Positions 51,136-62,901 of a DNA stretch of 64,000 nucleotides are shown in pieces (the first letter of the stretch is position 1; the number at the start of each line of letters is the position of its first letter). Source of the stretch: Zingiber officinale (lineage: Eukaryota; Streptophyta; Magnoliopsida; Zingiberales; Zingiberaceae); NCBI RefSeq assembly GCF_018446385.1, contig NC_055987.1, positions 10,625,705-10,689,704 on the forward strand, read 5' to 3'. The notes under the pieces were generated by a model. That model saw only the letters and a list, made by a program, of their open reading frames with translations, was not told the DNA's origin and did not search any database. The position numbers and the translations under genes were made by a program.

Positions 51136-52666
51136 ATGGCTGAGATCTTCCATGGCGCTGTGAGCTGTGGCGCGGAGGCCTCGGCGATGGCTTCGTGCGA
51201 GTCTGGACCGCTGGCGGCGATTGGGCGGCGGATGGAGAGGCGCAAGTTCGCTTCTGGTACAGAAGCTCTTAACTTGGATGAGATAGAAACCAGTAGGAAG
51301 CGGCGCAGGGTGGATGAAACCGGCGACGCCGATGCAGAGCGCGAGGAGAATTCCGAGTCGATGACCGGCGGAAATATCGAGACTCCTCCAGTAGCGTCGC
51401 CGGAGGAATCGGAAAAGTCAGATAGGTGTCCTAGGTATGGGATATCGGAGTTCTGCGGGAGGAGGCGAGAGATGGAAGATGCGGTCTCTGTTCGTCCTGA
51501 TTTCCTCCGGCGAGACGATCTGACCCTGGGAAAGCACCACTTTTTCGGAGTCTTTGATGGCCATGGTTGCTCTCATGTGAGACACTGCACATGCTTTCTC
51601 CCAGGTCCTCTCCTCCAAAATTCTTTCCTCACAGCTGACGACCTTCTTTTCCTCCGCGTTTCGCAGGTGGCCACGCTATGCAGGGATCGGATGCATGAAT
51701 TTGTGGCGGAGGATGTCATGGCGCTGGGGCTGAATAATGCCCTACCGCATACGGTATGGAAGGGGACAATTGAGAGGAGCTTCGCTCGGATGGATGCGGA
51801 GACAGCTAACGGGGACGGCGTACGCCCGAGCCCTGGCTGCCGGTGCGAGCTTCAGCCGCCTAAGTCGGACCATGTGGGATCCACTGCCGTGGTCGCCATT
51901 GTTAGCCGCACTCACATCGTCGTCGCCAACTGCGGCGACTCGCGCGCCGTTCTCTGTCGCAACGGCGTTCCCATTCCGCTCTCCTTCGATCACAAGGTAT
52001 ATATATAAAACAAAAATTGGTTCTTTTATACATAATCTGGCACAGAATTGTGATACGAACTGATGAGTATTTGGTACAAATTCGGCAGCCTGACCGAGAA
52101 GACGAACTCCTGCGGATTGAAGCGGCCGGGGGTCGGGTTATCTATTGGGATGGCGCCAGGGTGTTCGGTGTGCTTGCCATGTCTCGAGCTATAGGTAAGC
52201 TCAGCGTCTCACCCTTTTAGTCCTCCTGAATTGGATGGATTTTATGTTTGATAAGCGTAAGCTAATCGATCGTGATGGAGCAGGAGACAACTGCTTGAAG
52301 CCGTTCGTGATCCCAGACCCGGAGGTGACGGTGACGGAGCGTGATGACGGCGATGAGTGCCTGATACTGGCGAGCGATGGGCTGTGGGACGTGTTGAGCA
52401 ACGAGACTGCCTGCAACATCGCGAGGATGTGCCTTAATGGCGGCGGCGGCGTCCGTGGCGAAGCCGCAGAGACGGACACCGCGAGCCGAAGTGAGGACGA
52501 CGGCGAAGAACTGGACGATCGCTGCGGCGTCGACGCGGCGTGCTCGGATGCGGCGTTGCTGCTGACGAAGCTGGCCTTGGCGAGGCAGAGCGCCGACAAT
52601 ATCAGCGTAGTCGTCGTCGATCTTAGAAACAAGCGGAAGAGGGAGACGACGGCGAACTCCCAATAG
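51136..52666 (+). CDS. AHG3-like: Clade A protein phosphatase 2C, AHG3/PP2CA type (abscisic acid co-receptor)
   Basis: Four exons: 51136-51576, 51667-51996, 52089-52194 and 52284-52666 (stop 52664-52666), 419 aa, frame kept at all junctions. The ATG at 51136 is the first in frame. A variable N-terminus with a basic KRRR stretch is followed by the domain start [17 protein letters not shown] and [11 protein letters not shown] at the end of exon 1. [57 protein letters not shown] and [11 protein letters not shown] follow. Metal-binding aspartates are present. Trp277 in IYWDG is the residue that contacts the PYR/PYL receptor gate in ABI1/HAB1 relatives, so ABA regulation is expected. In the pathway it inhibits SnRK2 kinases (family knowledge). 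The sequence from RCELQ onward is closest to AHG3/PP2CA among proteins I recall. The gene looks intact. Confidence 0.94.
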
Positions 52667-52996
52667 CTACTACCATGATTCTACTGCCGTGCCGCAAATT
52701 CGCAACCTGAAGCTTTTTTTTTGTTAGGGTTCAATCAGGGGATGAAATTGGGCAGAAGGAAATAGGAAAGTTACGTAAAAAAATTCGTCATCCTATCCTA
52801 TTATTCAGTTAATGCAATAAAAATACCCGAAATTTTGAAAATAAGAAATTGGAAGGAAAAAAAAAAACAACTACTTCAATTGGGCGACCGTCATGGAAAC
52901 TTCCCTACTCCGAAGGCCATTTTACTTGGTTTACAGATAAAGAATATCCAGTAAAAGTCCATGTTTTTTTTTTCTTTTCAAACCGAGGGCATAGAC
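52667..52996. other. 3' flank of the PP2C gene
   Basis: 3' UTR and short spacer, AT-rich. An AATGCAATAAAAATA word near 52813 could serve in polyadenylation. Nothing else is recognised. Confidence 0.5.
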
Positions 52997-53434
52997 AACG
53001 GGTGCAAACGAATCGAATATATAGAAAAATATATGGCTCGAATTCGGTTCGAAATAGGTATATTTGAGTTTGAGCTTGATTTGAAGTTCGAAAAATTTAA
53101 AATGTCTAGTTCGAGTTCGGTTCGAATTAGGGATCGAGTTCGGCTCGAAATATTCGAACATGTTCGCGAATTATTCAAATTATTGTTCGAAAATAGGTTC
53201 GAAAGACTTGAAATTTATTTATTTAATATATATTTAATTTATATTAATAAATATTAAGACTCGCGAGCGGCTCGCGAACGAGTTGAATAATATAATTTAG
53301 ACTCGAGTTCGGCTCGAAAAAAAGTTCGAAGATGTTCGAGTTCGGCTCGAATTCGATAAATTTGAATGCGAATCGAATATTTTTCGAGCTGGCTCGAAAA
53401 ACTCGTGAATCAGCTCGATTCGTTTACAGCCTTA
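52997..53434. mobile_element. Non-autonomous hAT element (438 bp), related to the one at 28950
   Basis: The left end AACGGGTGCAAACGAATCG and right end, reversed TAAGGCTGTAAACGAATCG, are inverted repeats of the same type as the element at 28950. The flanking 8-mers GCATAGAC (52989-52996) and GCATAGGC (53435-53442) match at 7 of 8 positions. The interior is built from GTTCGA/TCGAAC and GCTCGAA words. No transposase is present. Confidence 0.75.
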
Positions 53435-53442
53435 GCATAGGC

Positions 53443-55039
53443 GCATAACCGAGTTGACATATGACAGATTTACAGAATTACGTAAATGTCAAATATTGAT
53501 AAAGATCAAGGAGCTAGTTTTGATTTCTGATGTATTCCCTCATAATAATGTGGGCAGTTATAAAGAGTCGTCAGAATGAAGGATCACAATCAAAGCCAAC
53601 TATTTTTTTCCCCCTAGACTATGGTGTAGTGGTGTAGTGAAAGAGTATTAAATTGTCATTTAGTTATAGTATATCTGTAAGGATTATTTTTCAAATGGAG
53701 CACTCAATCATAATATACTGGGCTTCATCTACCGTGAATACTTCCTGATTTATCCTAACAACTGGTAGAAAATTTTTATAGATCAGGATCGATCGTTTAG
53801 ATTTGGTGTTACCTAGTTTATCATTTTTTTTAAAGCCAACGATTTTTAACCCCTAGGTTTGGCTGAGTCGATCACCACATGGTAGAATTGTCAAGTTAAG
53901 TAAGAATCAATTTACGATAATATCGAAAGAAATATCTTTTCATATGATTACTTGTTTAGTTTCCTGATTTTTTTTACAAATAACTATGAGACTGATCATG
54001 TAGGGCATTCGGAATAATTTTATGGGTCTTTTGCCAAATCAAAGTCAAAGATTTTTATTTTTATTTTTGGTAATTTATGGAAGGATAGAATATCTTTAGC
54101 CTCCCGTATTTTCTATCCTGCAGTATTTTGTCCACCTGTATTTAAAAAATAATATTTAATCTCTCTGGATCAAAGTCGGATATGAGAAATCTTATAAAAG
54201 ATAACTGTGCCCATAATTTTTTTTTTTTTTCATTTTTCAATAATAATAAGGGCAAAAAAATACATTGAATTTACTATTATATCATTAGGTAAAAATTCTC
54301 ACAAAATGCATACATATACTAGCATAAACAATAGAAAAGCAGCAATTTTGGAATGGATAACTAGTCAAAAACTCATTTCACTACCTTAACCAAACAAAAA
54401 AAGAGTCAGAATTCCAAATTGATGAATGAAAATTAATTGAAGATGGAACAAAGTTTATCATTAAAAATTTCCTTCTCACCATCAAATGTTGCATACAATG
54501 ACAATTTGCTGGCGGAATATTCTTTATTCTTTCTAGCACAAATTTCTAAAAGAGTACAATATGATAGGTATCTAAGTTCTGCTATAGGCCAATTGGCGGC
54601 CACTCGGTCGGGAGCTTGCCAGCTCGGCTTTCTAGAACGCAACAATCGACTTGTTCTTCACTCAGCCCTTCATGTTGTCCAAGAGACGCACTGTGCCTGA
54701 TCGACCTATGCTCGATCGGACCTTAGGCCTGATTGGCTAGGACGGTAGATCGGGTAAATTAGTAGTTAGTTCCAAATTCCATCTGTGAGTTGCGAACGAT
54801 CACTGTTTGGGTGGTCTGGCCGACCCTTCACGTCTGACCTACGTTGTGAGGCCCGCTCAGCCAACCTTGCATATTTAGCAACTCTAGGTCCATCCGACCT
54901 TGCGACTTTGACTTCCACATCAGCTGGTCCTTCCAACTTTGACCCTCTTTTCGAGGGACCTATCTTTATCACCGTATCAACAGTGATATTTTTTTTAAAA
55001 AAAACCCAACACTATTATTTTAATGTAGTCCGTAATTAG
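53443..55039. other. Intergenic spacer
   Basis: AT-rich to about 54580. A GC-richer piece at 54580-54970 has words like GATCGACCTATGCTCGATCGG that look like retrotransposon LTR debris, but no LTR ends are visible. No gene is supported. Confidence 0.5.
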
Positions 55040-55650
55040 TGGAAGGGATAAAATAAATAATAAGATAAATGATAGGCAAAGGGAATGAGAAGCACAAATT
55101 ACTCAGGGACAGTAAGCGTATCCCATGCGGAAATAAAAAAAAAATAGAAAATATATATAAATCATTATCACCCGAACCTAACCTAAAGAGAATCATCGCT
55201 TCTCCCTTCTCCTCCACCCACGACCTTAGGACCTCCTCCACAGGCGCACGAAGCAAAGATCCGTCAAAGCTTTCCACGACCATCCAAACCCTAAAGCCGC
55301 GAAGGATTTCCCCACCAGCGAAGCGACATTGCGAAGCTCCTCTAGCGAAGCCTCAAACAATAGGGAGGAGCTCGTCGTTGTTTCTATGGAAGACACGGAC
55401 ATCACAACTCAGCTTCTCTCGTACCGTCTCTAGGTAGCTCTCTATCTTCTCTGTGCTCGTGCAGATGATGTTGTGCAGCGTGTGCCTGGCCACGTTGTGC
55501 GTGTGGCACATGAACACGCGAAGCTCCTCCACAGCCTAAGCCCTAAAGCTCCTCCACCAGCAAAGCTCCTCCGCCAACGAACCTCCTCCTCCAGTGAAGC
55601 TCCATCACCCAATTATATCAGCTACATGAAGGCCATTTACTCCACGACTG
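55040..55650 (+). repeat. Left terminal inverted repeat region of the MULE
   Basis: The first 230 bp align well to the reversed right end. Further in, the sequence is made of AAGCTCCTCCA and GCGAAGC words, also present in the right end, but the order differs. The open frame at 55069-55437 is a by-product of this repeat and not a known protein. Confidence 0.65.
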
Positions 55651-55805
55651 AACCCTAAAGCCAGAGAAGGGGTCTGTACGAGTTTGTTTTTATTTAGATT
55701 TCCCCAATTGATATTGAAATGAGGATATGTGTTGTGCTTACTTGAATTGTATAAAACTGAGGACAAATTGATATGAAAAAATACAAGACAAAGGAACAAA
55801 TATTC

Positions 55806-56275
55806 ATGGCAGTTAGCTCTTCATCAGCAACATCTTTCACTCGAAGAAGACACATGAATAATGAACAAGATGAAACTCCCTATATATTATGTTATTGTAG
55901 GATAAGAGTTACTCTTTGGACATCATGGAAGGAAACCAACCCAGAAAGATGATTTTTTCATATCCAAAATTTAAATTAAGTTTTCCTTATATAAAATTGT
56001 TTCAAAATCAACTATATTTATATGTTGAGATCTCTTATATATTTTTTAACTATTGGGTTTTCATTATTATTCGCAATTTAGAAAAGGGGATGTAATTTCT
56101 TTTTATGGCACAATTTAGAATTGTTAGAGAGAACTAAGACAATTATTAATGATTTGAAGAGGGATAACAAAAAATTATATACGGAGATTAGTGAATTGAA
56201 GAAATCTAATAGTTACGAGGGTGCAGTTGATTGCAATGGTCTTCTAGAGGATGTGAACAACTCTGTTATTTGAAG
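55806..56275 (+). pseudogene. GRF zinc-finger/coiled-coil gene of the MULE, decayed
   Basis: From the ATG at 55806 the frame reads MAVSSSSATS, then ILCYCRIRVTLWTSWKETNP, the pattern of a plant GRF-type zinc finger (C-x-C, then TSW...NPGRRFF). An in-frame TGA at 55950-55952 follows NPER exactly where Arg-Phe-Phe is expected, and the downstream FFHIQN lacks the usual cysteine. After an apparent intron, 56110-56275 encodes a coiled coil (LELLERTKTIINDLKRDN type) ending in a TGA. GRF finger plus coiled coil is the layout of plant At1g43920-like proteins. Here it lies between MULE ends, convergent with the transposase. Not functional as it stands. Confidence 0.6.
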
Positions 56276-56312
56276 TTGAGTGATGAAATATGTTCACTAA
56301 ATAGGAAGTTTA

Positions 56313-57623
56313 TGTTGGATCATAGAGACACTAGAAGGGGAGAAGGGGGGGTGAATAACATTCGTTGAAAATTGCAAATTAAAACTAGTTACGTAGCGGA
56401 ATAAAAAAACAATTAAAGAACAACGCTAACAAAGTCAAGTTTTACTTAGTTCGAATCCTGTGACGACTCCTACTTCAAGGCCTACAATCATCAATCACTT
56501 TCGTTGGACAATCACTATCAGTTCGAATAATGTGTTATAAGTATTGAGTACAAGAATTGAAATAATTGTTACCGACAAATAGAAAGAAAAATTGAAATCT
56601 TTTGTTCTTTGAACTTTGGAGAAGCTTTTCACTGTCGTCGGAGCCTTTTCGGAATAACACACAAGAATGAAGCTTGTAGTAGATGATATTATGAAGTTGT
56701 TGATCGAAGACCTTTATACAGGCCTATTTTGGGCGCTTGGAGTCTCTCCTGGGCGCCTAGAATGTACTAACGTGGCGAACTCTCGTCGAAACTTGATATT
56801 TCAAGTTTATCCACTTTCGGGCATCCGGGTCTCCTCCGAGCGCCTGGACCATTGAATTGTGTTCGGCTAGTCGTCATGCTCCAACTCAGCTTCTGGGTAA
56901 CTTTTGTGGTCGTGGTGCCTGGACCAACTCTAGAAGCTCGAACCGCTCGGGGTGCATGGCCAGGTACCTGTGGGCTAAGCTGTCCAGGCGCTAGGATCCC
57001 GGATGCCTGGATCCCGGGTGCTCGGATCCCCTCCGGGCACCCGGACTCTCTTTTTCAGTCTTTACTTTCTTGCAAAAAAGAGTTAGTTCAGACATAAAAA
57101 TTATCCTGCAAAATAGAGTTAGTATATTAAAAATTCGATAGTAGTAGTAATTAAATCTTGTCTCCTCGAGACTAGGATTTAGTAAAGATCTAAGCGTAGG
57201 TTTTTCAAATGGACCTAAGTTGGATCGACGCCTATAGTTCCCTCAACCAGGAATGCGTTCTCATTAGATCTCTCCTCCAGATGCTTACCTCCACTTACCA
57301 ACTGCAGTTGCTTGACTTTGTTTTTAACCCACCAGGTCTTCCCGCCAATTGTTAGGTCCCGCGGACCCAACTGGATTTTGGCCAGTTGTCAGATCTCGCG
57401 GACCTAACCGAACTTCTCACTAGATATCGGGTCCCGTGGACTTATCTGGATTTCGCACTAGCTATCTAATCCCGCAGATCTAGCTGAATTTTAGCCTAGT
57501 GTTAGGTCCTCCAGACCAATCAAGCCTTGCACACTTGGTAGAAAGGTTGGACAAATAATACATTTAACTTTAATCTATTTGTCATAAATCAAAACTTGAT
57601 TATCCGTGCAACCTGTACCAACA
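56313..57623 (+). mobile_element. Solo LTR inserted in the MULE
   Basis: It begins TGTTGGATCATAGAGAC and ends GTACCAACA. It is flanked on both sides by the perfect 5 bp duplication GTTTA (56308-56312 and 57624-57628). The length is 1311 bp. No internal coding sequence or second LTR is present, so it is a solo LTR left by recombination. It carries the GGGGGGTGAATAACATTCG word common near the start of some monocot LTRs, and several CCGGGCGC-type words. The superfamily is not certain; a copia origin is possible. Confidence 0.8.
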
Positions 57624-57628
57624 GTTTA

Positions 57629-59149
57629 GAGTTGTTATTGTTGTAGTTGTATTTATTTGGATTGTGATGATTTTGAGGTGGTTGATGTAATTTGCTATAA
57701 GCAAATAATTGTTGAAGTAATGAAAGATATTTTTGGGGTTTTAATGTACCTTCTCAGTTATTCTTGGTTGTTCACTTGCATATCCTTTTATGTCCCATGA
57801 GTTTTTTCTTAGTAGCTTTCAAAATGCAATGGAGAAATTGAATTTGTAAAGTTTTGGTGATGAGTTACATTTGATATCTGAATTGTAATTCCATAAATAC
57901 ATGAATCATCTTATGACATCATGTAAGAGATATTCTGATTGTGATTCTATGAATACATGAATCGGTACAGAGTTTTATGCATCTTGACACCTTGCTTTAC
58001 AAGGAGATGAATGATAAATACACATTTGGATTCTACATCTATGTGCTACTTTGTGTGTATAGTCATATGTATGTGATGCTAAAAGACTTGATAAGATTGA
58101 AGTCAGACGAGAATAAGATTGAAGTGGTAGAGATGAATAGTGTATGATATTGAATGACTTATGATCAGGGGAAAATAACCATTTTTTAGAAATCAATACT
58201 AACTTAGGGTTGACGAATTAGTAAAAACTGTTCATTTAAGGTAGGATAACTTTTATTCATTGCAAGATAACACATTCTAGTAACAAACTAATAGACAATG
58301 GAGTCAGCAGGGTAAAGGAACAAAGTGTTTGAAGTTTAATAACAAACTAACATATTCTAGTAACACATAATTTAAAAGTTTAAATTAACATATTCCAGTA
58401 ACACATTTCAATAACAAAATAACACATTCCAGTAACGCATATACATTTGTCTGTGATTTTCATAATTGCATCAACAAATTGCATAGTTACTACTTACTAG
58501 GAAGTTGAACAACTCTGTTACTCTAAACATAATTGCATTACAATCTTCTATAGTTTATGTAGCAGCATTTTAACTCTTAATCGAACTGAGAATAGTTTTA
58601 CTCTAGTTGAGAGTATGGCGATCATTGACACCTGATTATGGATAATCATTAATCTCAAAACCATCCTTTCGGTTTTGCCTTCCTAGAACACTTCATCTCC
58701 ATTCATAATTCGCATTCCAGTCAAGAACATCAACTAAACTACATTTGGTTCGAGCTTAAGAGAACAAATGATGATTGACAATGGTACCTAAACAACATCA
58801 TTAGGAACCAACAGTTCTTTGTCCAACCTGAATAATCTTCGACTCCCTGTAAGAAAAGAAGCACTGCTTAGATTTAAAAAAAAAAATCCTAGAAATACAA
58901 TAAATGAAGAATCTGCAATCAAACCTTGAAATTTATCAATTTGTTCAATGTTTGATAACTCATCTTATTTTCTATCAACTATAGAACCTTAAAGACAGTT
59001 GTACTTATGTTCAATGTTAACAAATAACAAAAGTAAGAATAATTATCACCAAAATATAACACCAAAGTACCAAATTGCACAAAATATATAAACCAAATCT
59101 TTTTCCAAGACTTTGCCTTCACCCTTTTCTCAATTTATTCAATTTTTTA
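57629..59149. other. Inner spacer of the MULE
   Basis: AT-rich sequence between the solo LTR and the 3' end of the transposase remains. The first part (57629-57780) may be the 3' UTR of the GRF-finger gene. There are short direct repeats of AACACATTCCAGTAAC type at about 58260-58440. No gene is supported. Confidence 0.5.
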
Positions 59150-61094
59150 TTATTTTCTTTTCGTAGATGGATGTCCACAAGACCTTACTTTGAGTGGACT
59201 GTGAAACTTTTTACTCTCATTTCTTGATTCATCATGTATTATGTTGATATCTTGATAACCATCCAATGAATCATCAATATTGATATCTATAAACCTTTTT
59301 TTGGCTTCTTTCAATATCCCAATTAAAACGAATCTCCTCTTATCATTTTTTGACCCAAGTTGCTCCACTTCCTATAACAATGGTTGAAGATTATGATATC
59401 TTCGTCTTTCCTCTATATGATGACAAGAGTCATCATGAATATTGGTGATTCCTTGATATCCATGTTTAATGCATTTGCGCCATCATTCCAAAATATAAGT
59501 TTCTGGAATTATAGTGACATTTCTTTTGATCAGAATAGACATCAAATGTTTACATATAATTCCATGAAACTCAAAGAGACGACACAAACACTTAATTTGA
59601 TATTGTAACTCACTATATTGTACCCAAAAGAAAATATCTTTTGGAGTTGCCCCCTCTTTTCCATATACAGTTTTCATCACCTCAAAAAAGAGTGTTGACC
59701 CTTCTTGCTTCACAAATGAAGTGTTACAAAACATCAAACCTCGCAGTTCATCTTGAAATAACTTGAATATCTTGTTAGTACAAACACTTTGAAACTGCTT
59801 TTCAATTGGATTGTCGCTGATGATCGAAATAATTGAATTGAAAGACGTAAAATCAAAATTATCTTCCTTTTCGATCTTGCTTTTTAAAGTATTGTCATAT
59901 TGTTCAACAAACTACCTCAAAGTTGTTTTTGAATTAATATAATTATCAAAAAATACATTTATACTCTCACTTCTTTGACTTGTCAACATCCCTATCCAAA
60001 AATTATCTTTCACATACATAGGTATCTACTTATGATGAATTTCATATAAAGAATTCAACCAACCATTTTTCTCCATGCTAAATTCTTCGATCAATTTTTT
60101 CTAGTTAATATCACATTCTTTAGATGTCAAAGAATTGTAAACAATATTCTTCAAGTTTCTCTTTATTAACTTATAGTTGGCATGACTACTAAACTTTGCT
60201 GGAAGTTTTTTCATAATATATCAAAGACATAAACGGTGATGAGAGTCTGGAAATCCCTCAAGAATTACAATTTCATCGCTTTGCATTGAATTGAAATAAT
60301 AGCTCATGGAGTTCACCCTCTCATATGTGCCAACCATCTTTGCATTGAACCAAAATAATAGCTTGTGGAGCCCGTCCTCTCATATGTGTCAATCATAATT
60401 TAAATAACCAAATGAAAGTTTCTGTATCTTCTTTAGATATCAAACCACAACCAAGTAATATGGATTCACCATGATGATTTACTTCAATAAACTGAGCAAA
60501 TGACATATCATAACTATTGGTAAGATATGTAGTATGAAATGCAATGACATCAGAAAAAGAATCACATGCATCCCTACATCTTGCATTAGCCCAAAATATA
60601 TTTTTTATACGAGAATCTTCATCTATGTCAATCACATAAAAGAAATTTGAATTTCTACTTTACATAGGACAAAAGTAATTATTCAAGGTTTCTATATCAC
60701 CATTCTCAAGCCTTAATCTCCGTGCTTTAGCTACATAATTTCTACAGTTTCTATCATCAAATGGTAAATTTTCATAACCACCAGCTCAAACAACAAATGA
60801 TTGAAAACTTTTACTCAAAGTTATTCCCGCTCGATCATTCAACTCTAATTTCATCTTAGGCTGGGAATCTAATACTCTATTACATCTAAAATATCTTGAC
60901 TTCCTTAGGCTTAATGCATGATTGTGGTCTAGTTGAATACTAGTAATGACACATAATTCGTCATTCTGAATTGTAATATTTATCTTTACTTTACAATCCA
61001 TTTTGCTACAAGGTCTAGGATAAAAAGAATTTTTTTTCACTCTAGGAACGATCGTCTTACCAATTTTAGAGCATCCGAAATAAAAATACTTCAT
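59150..61094 (-). pseudogene. FAR1-type MULE transposase, decayed
   Basis: On the minus strand the pieces follow FAR1/FHY3 and Jittery-type transposase order. A FAR1 DNA-binding domain lies at 61094-60786 (RPCSKMDCKVKI, then LDHNHALS). A MULE catalytic-domain piece lies at 60635-60393 (IKNIFWANARCRDACDSFSD, then LLGCGLISKEDTETFIWLF). A SWIM zinc finger lies at 59737-59483 (CLCRLFEFHGIICKHLM), and a basic tail VRSCGHPSTKRK near 59160. These pieces are in different frames or separated by stops, for example at 60785 and between 60392 and 59738, so no full-length protein can be made. In this family the protein binds the terminal repeats and cuts DNA. Confidence 0.85.
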
Positions 61095-61599
61095 CTAACC
61101 ATCATCTTTTTTTTTTGGAACCCAACTTTGAAATACCAAAACCAAGACTTTACATATAGGATTTGTAAAAATCATGAACTTCTTCAAATGAATAATACAT
61201 CCCAACTTGTAGAGTATCAATTGCAATTGAGCTTGAAGAATCACCCAACACTTGCACATCATCCTTAATTAATAGTTCTTGCTCTATAACAATTTTACAA
61301 TCTAAATTTAAACAAAACAGTTATTGACAAACATAAAAAAAACAATAGCACAAAGAAATGTTTAAGAAAATTATTAGAAATAAAAACTACAGATGAGAAC
61401 ATAACAAACATATTTAGTTGACAATCGTTGTTTGCCAACATTAATGATATGAGTCTCATCAAGTATATTATGTGCTTATTGTGCATCCCATTTCATACAA
61501 AAATTTAACATTAGTGATATGAGTTACATTAAGTTCAAAACCTAAGTCAATCATCTCATATTCCCATTTCAATATCATAAAAACAGAATTACCATGGAA

Positions 61600-62110
61600 G
61601 TTTTGTTGGTGGAGGAGTTTTAGAGCTTAGGTCGAGCTTCGTGGCATTGCTTCTCTACTTTGTGCACTTGTGGAGTTCCCGCGGCCGTGGGGTGGAGGAG
61701 AAGGGAGAAGCGGCAAGGTGGAGGAGTTTTGCGGCGTCGCTTCTCTGCTTCATGCGCCCGGGGAGGAGAAGGGAGAAGTGGCTAGGTGGAGAAGAAGGGA
61801 GAAGCGGTGGGGTAGAATAGCTTTGCAACATTGCTTCTTTGTTTCATCGCCCGTGGAGGAGAAGGGAGAAGCGGCTTTGCTTCTCTGTTTCGTGCGCCTA
61901 CGGAGGAGGTCCTGTAGCCATGAGTGGAGGAGAAGGGAAAACGACGATTCTCTTTAGGTTAGGTTCGAGAAAGTGATTATTTTTTTTAGATTAGATTCGA
62001 ATGATAATAATTTATATATATATATATATATTTATTTATTTATTTCCACATAATTTCTGAGTAATTTGTATTTCTCATTCTCTGCGTATCATTACTTAAA
62101 ATAACAAATA
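61600..62110 (-). repeat. Right terminal inverted repeat region of the MULE, with internal tandem units
   Basis: The outer part (62110-61850) mirrors the left end. The inner part (61850-61650) contains several copies of a 60-70 bp unit with GGAGGAGAAGGGAGAAG and GCTTCTCTGTTTCGTGCGCC words, so this end has grown by tandem duplication. A (TA)n run lies at about 62010-62030. Confidence 0.65.
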
Positions 62111-62901
62111 TTTTTTTTTTTTAGAAATCTGAAAGTTACGTGCTTGATAAATTTCACAACTTCAAGGTTCTTTTGATCAATCACTGTTTTTTATATTATT
62201 TTTTAATGCTAAGTGAGAAGCTGGGATTTGTGTTCCAGCTGCAGCGTGGTGGGACAAATTCAAGCGTGATGGGACAAATCAACAGCGCACGCGGTCCCAG
62301 CTAAAGGATCACCAGGCTTACCAACAGCGTCCTCTGCTGATCTAATCCAAGATGCCTTGTAATTCTCGCTCTGCAATTCCTTCGGCGGAGCGACAACACG
62401 CGCATACTCCCCACCCGTAACCCCGGCCTATCGCTGTTACAAGTCCAAGTCGACCGCTCACGTACGTTGCCATCACCTATACGAGGAATTTTGCTCTCTT
62501 TCCCTTAACTGCCCCCGTTTCTTCTCGAACCTTCCAAGCCCCACTTCCATGCCTGCCGGAGACGGAGGGGTGATCCTCTGCCACGTGTAAGCAAGCTGGC
62601 CGCTACCGCCGCCGCGTGGGCTCCTAAGACCTTTCTCGCCACTCGTGGCCAGGAACGCTCCGCCGGATCCGACGTGGCTCTCCCGTTATGCACGAATTGA
62701 TTCGGCGTAGTATTAGGGCTCCGCTAGCCCCCCCTTTCATTTCATTAGTGGAAGTTGCTCCGAGTCTACTTCTGCTTTTGTGAGCGGAGCTCGAGGTCGA
62801 CGTCAGGCGATCGAGAGGTGAAGAGGAAGCTGAGAAGAGGAAGTGGGGAGATCGATTTGGTGGCGCGGATTGGCGGGTTGGGACTTAAAGGGAAGAGGGG
62901 G
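62111..62901 (+). promoter_or_regulatory. Promoter and 5' UTR of the RCC1-repeat gene
   Basis: After the MULE, GC content rises toward the gene. A CCACGTGT G-box lies at 62580-62588. CT- and GA-rich sequence at 62730-62900 is a likely 5' UTR. The open frame here extends upstream of 62902, but no earlier ATG fits the family. Confidence 0.4.

Larger units (their letters stand above)
55040..62110. mobile_element. MULE (Mutator-like) element with long terminal inverted repeats
   Basis: The left end (about 55040-55270) and right end (about 61850-62110) are inverted repeats. Left GAATGAGAAGCACAAATTAC and, reversed from the right, GAATGAGAAATACAAATTAC are followed on both sides by a CTCAG word. Farther in, both have CGAACCTAACCTAAAGAGAA and then CTTCTCCTCCAC and GGACCTCCTCC words. 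Inside lie a FAR1-type transposase on the minus strand and a GRF-finger gene on the plus strand facing it. A solo LTR was inserted later. Exact outer ends and the 9-11 bp target duplication could not be fixed because the ends are AT-rich. Confidence 0.75.

Noticed and set aside
55069-55437. 122-codon basic open frame
   Set aside because: Lies in the MULE terminal repeat and is made of its CT-rich units.
56852-57097. Pro/Gly-rich open frame
   Set aside because: Lies within a solo LTR; low-complexity repeats only.
61670-61957. Arg/Glu/Gly-rich open frame
   Set aside because: Translation of the tandem units in the right MULE end.
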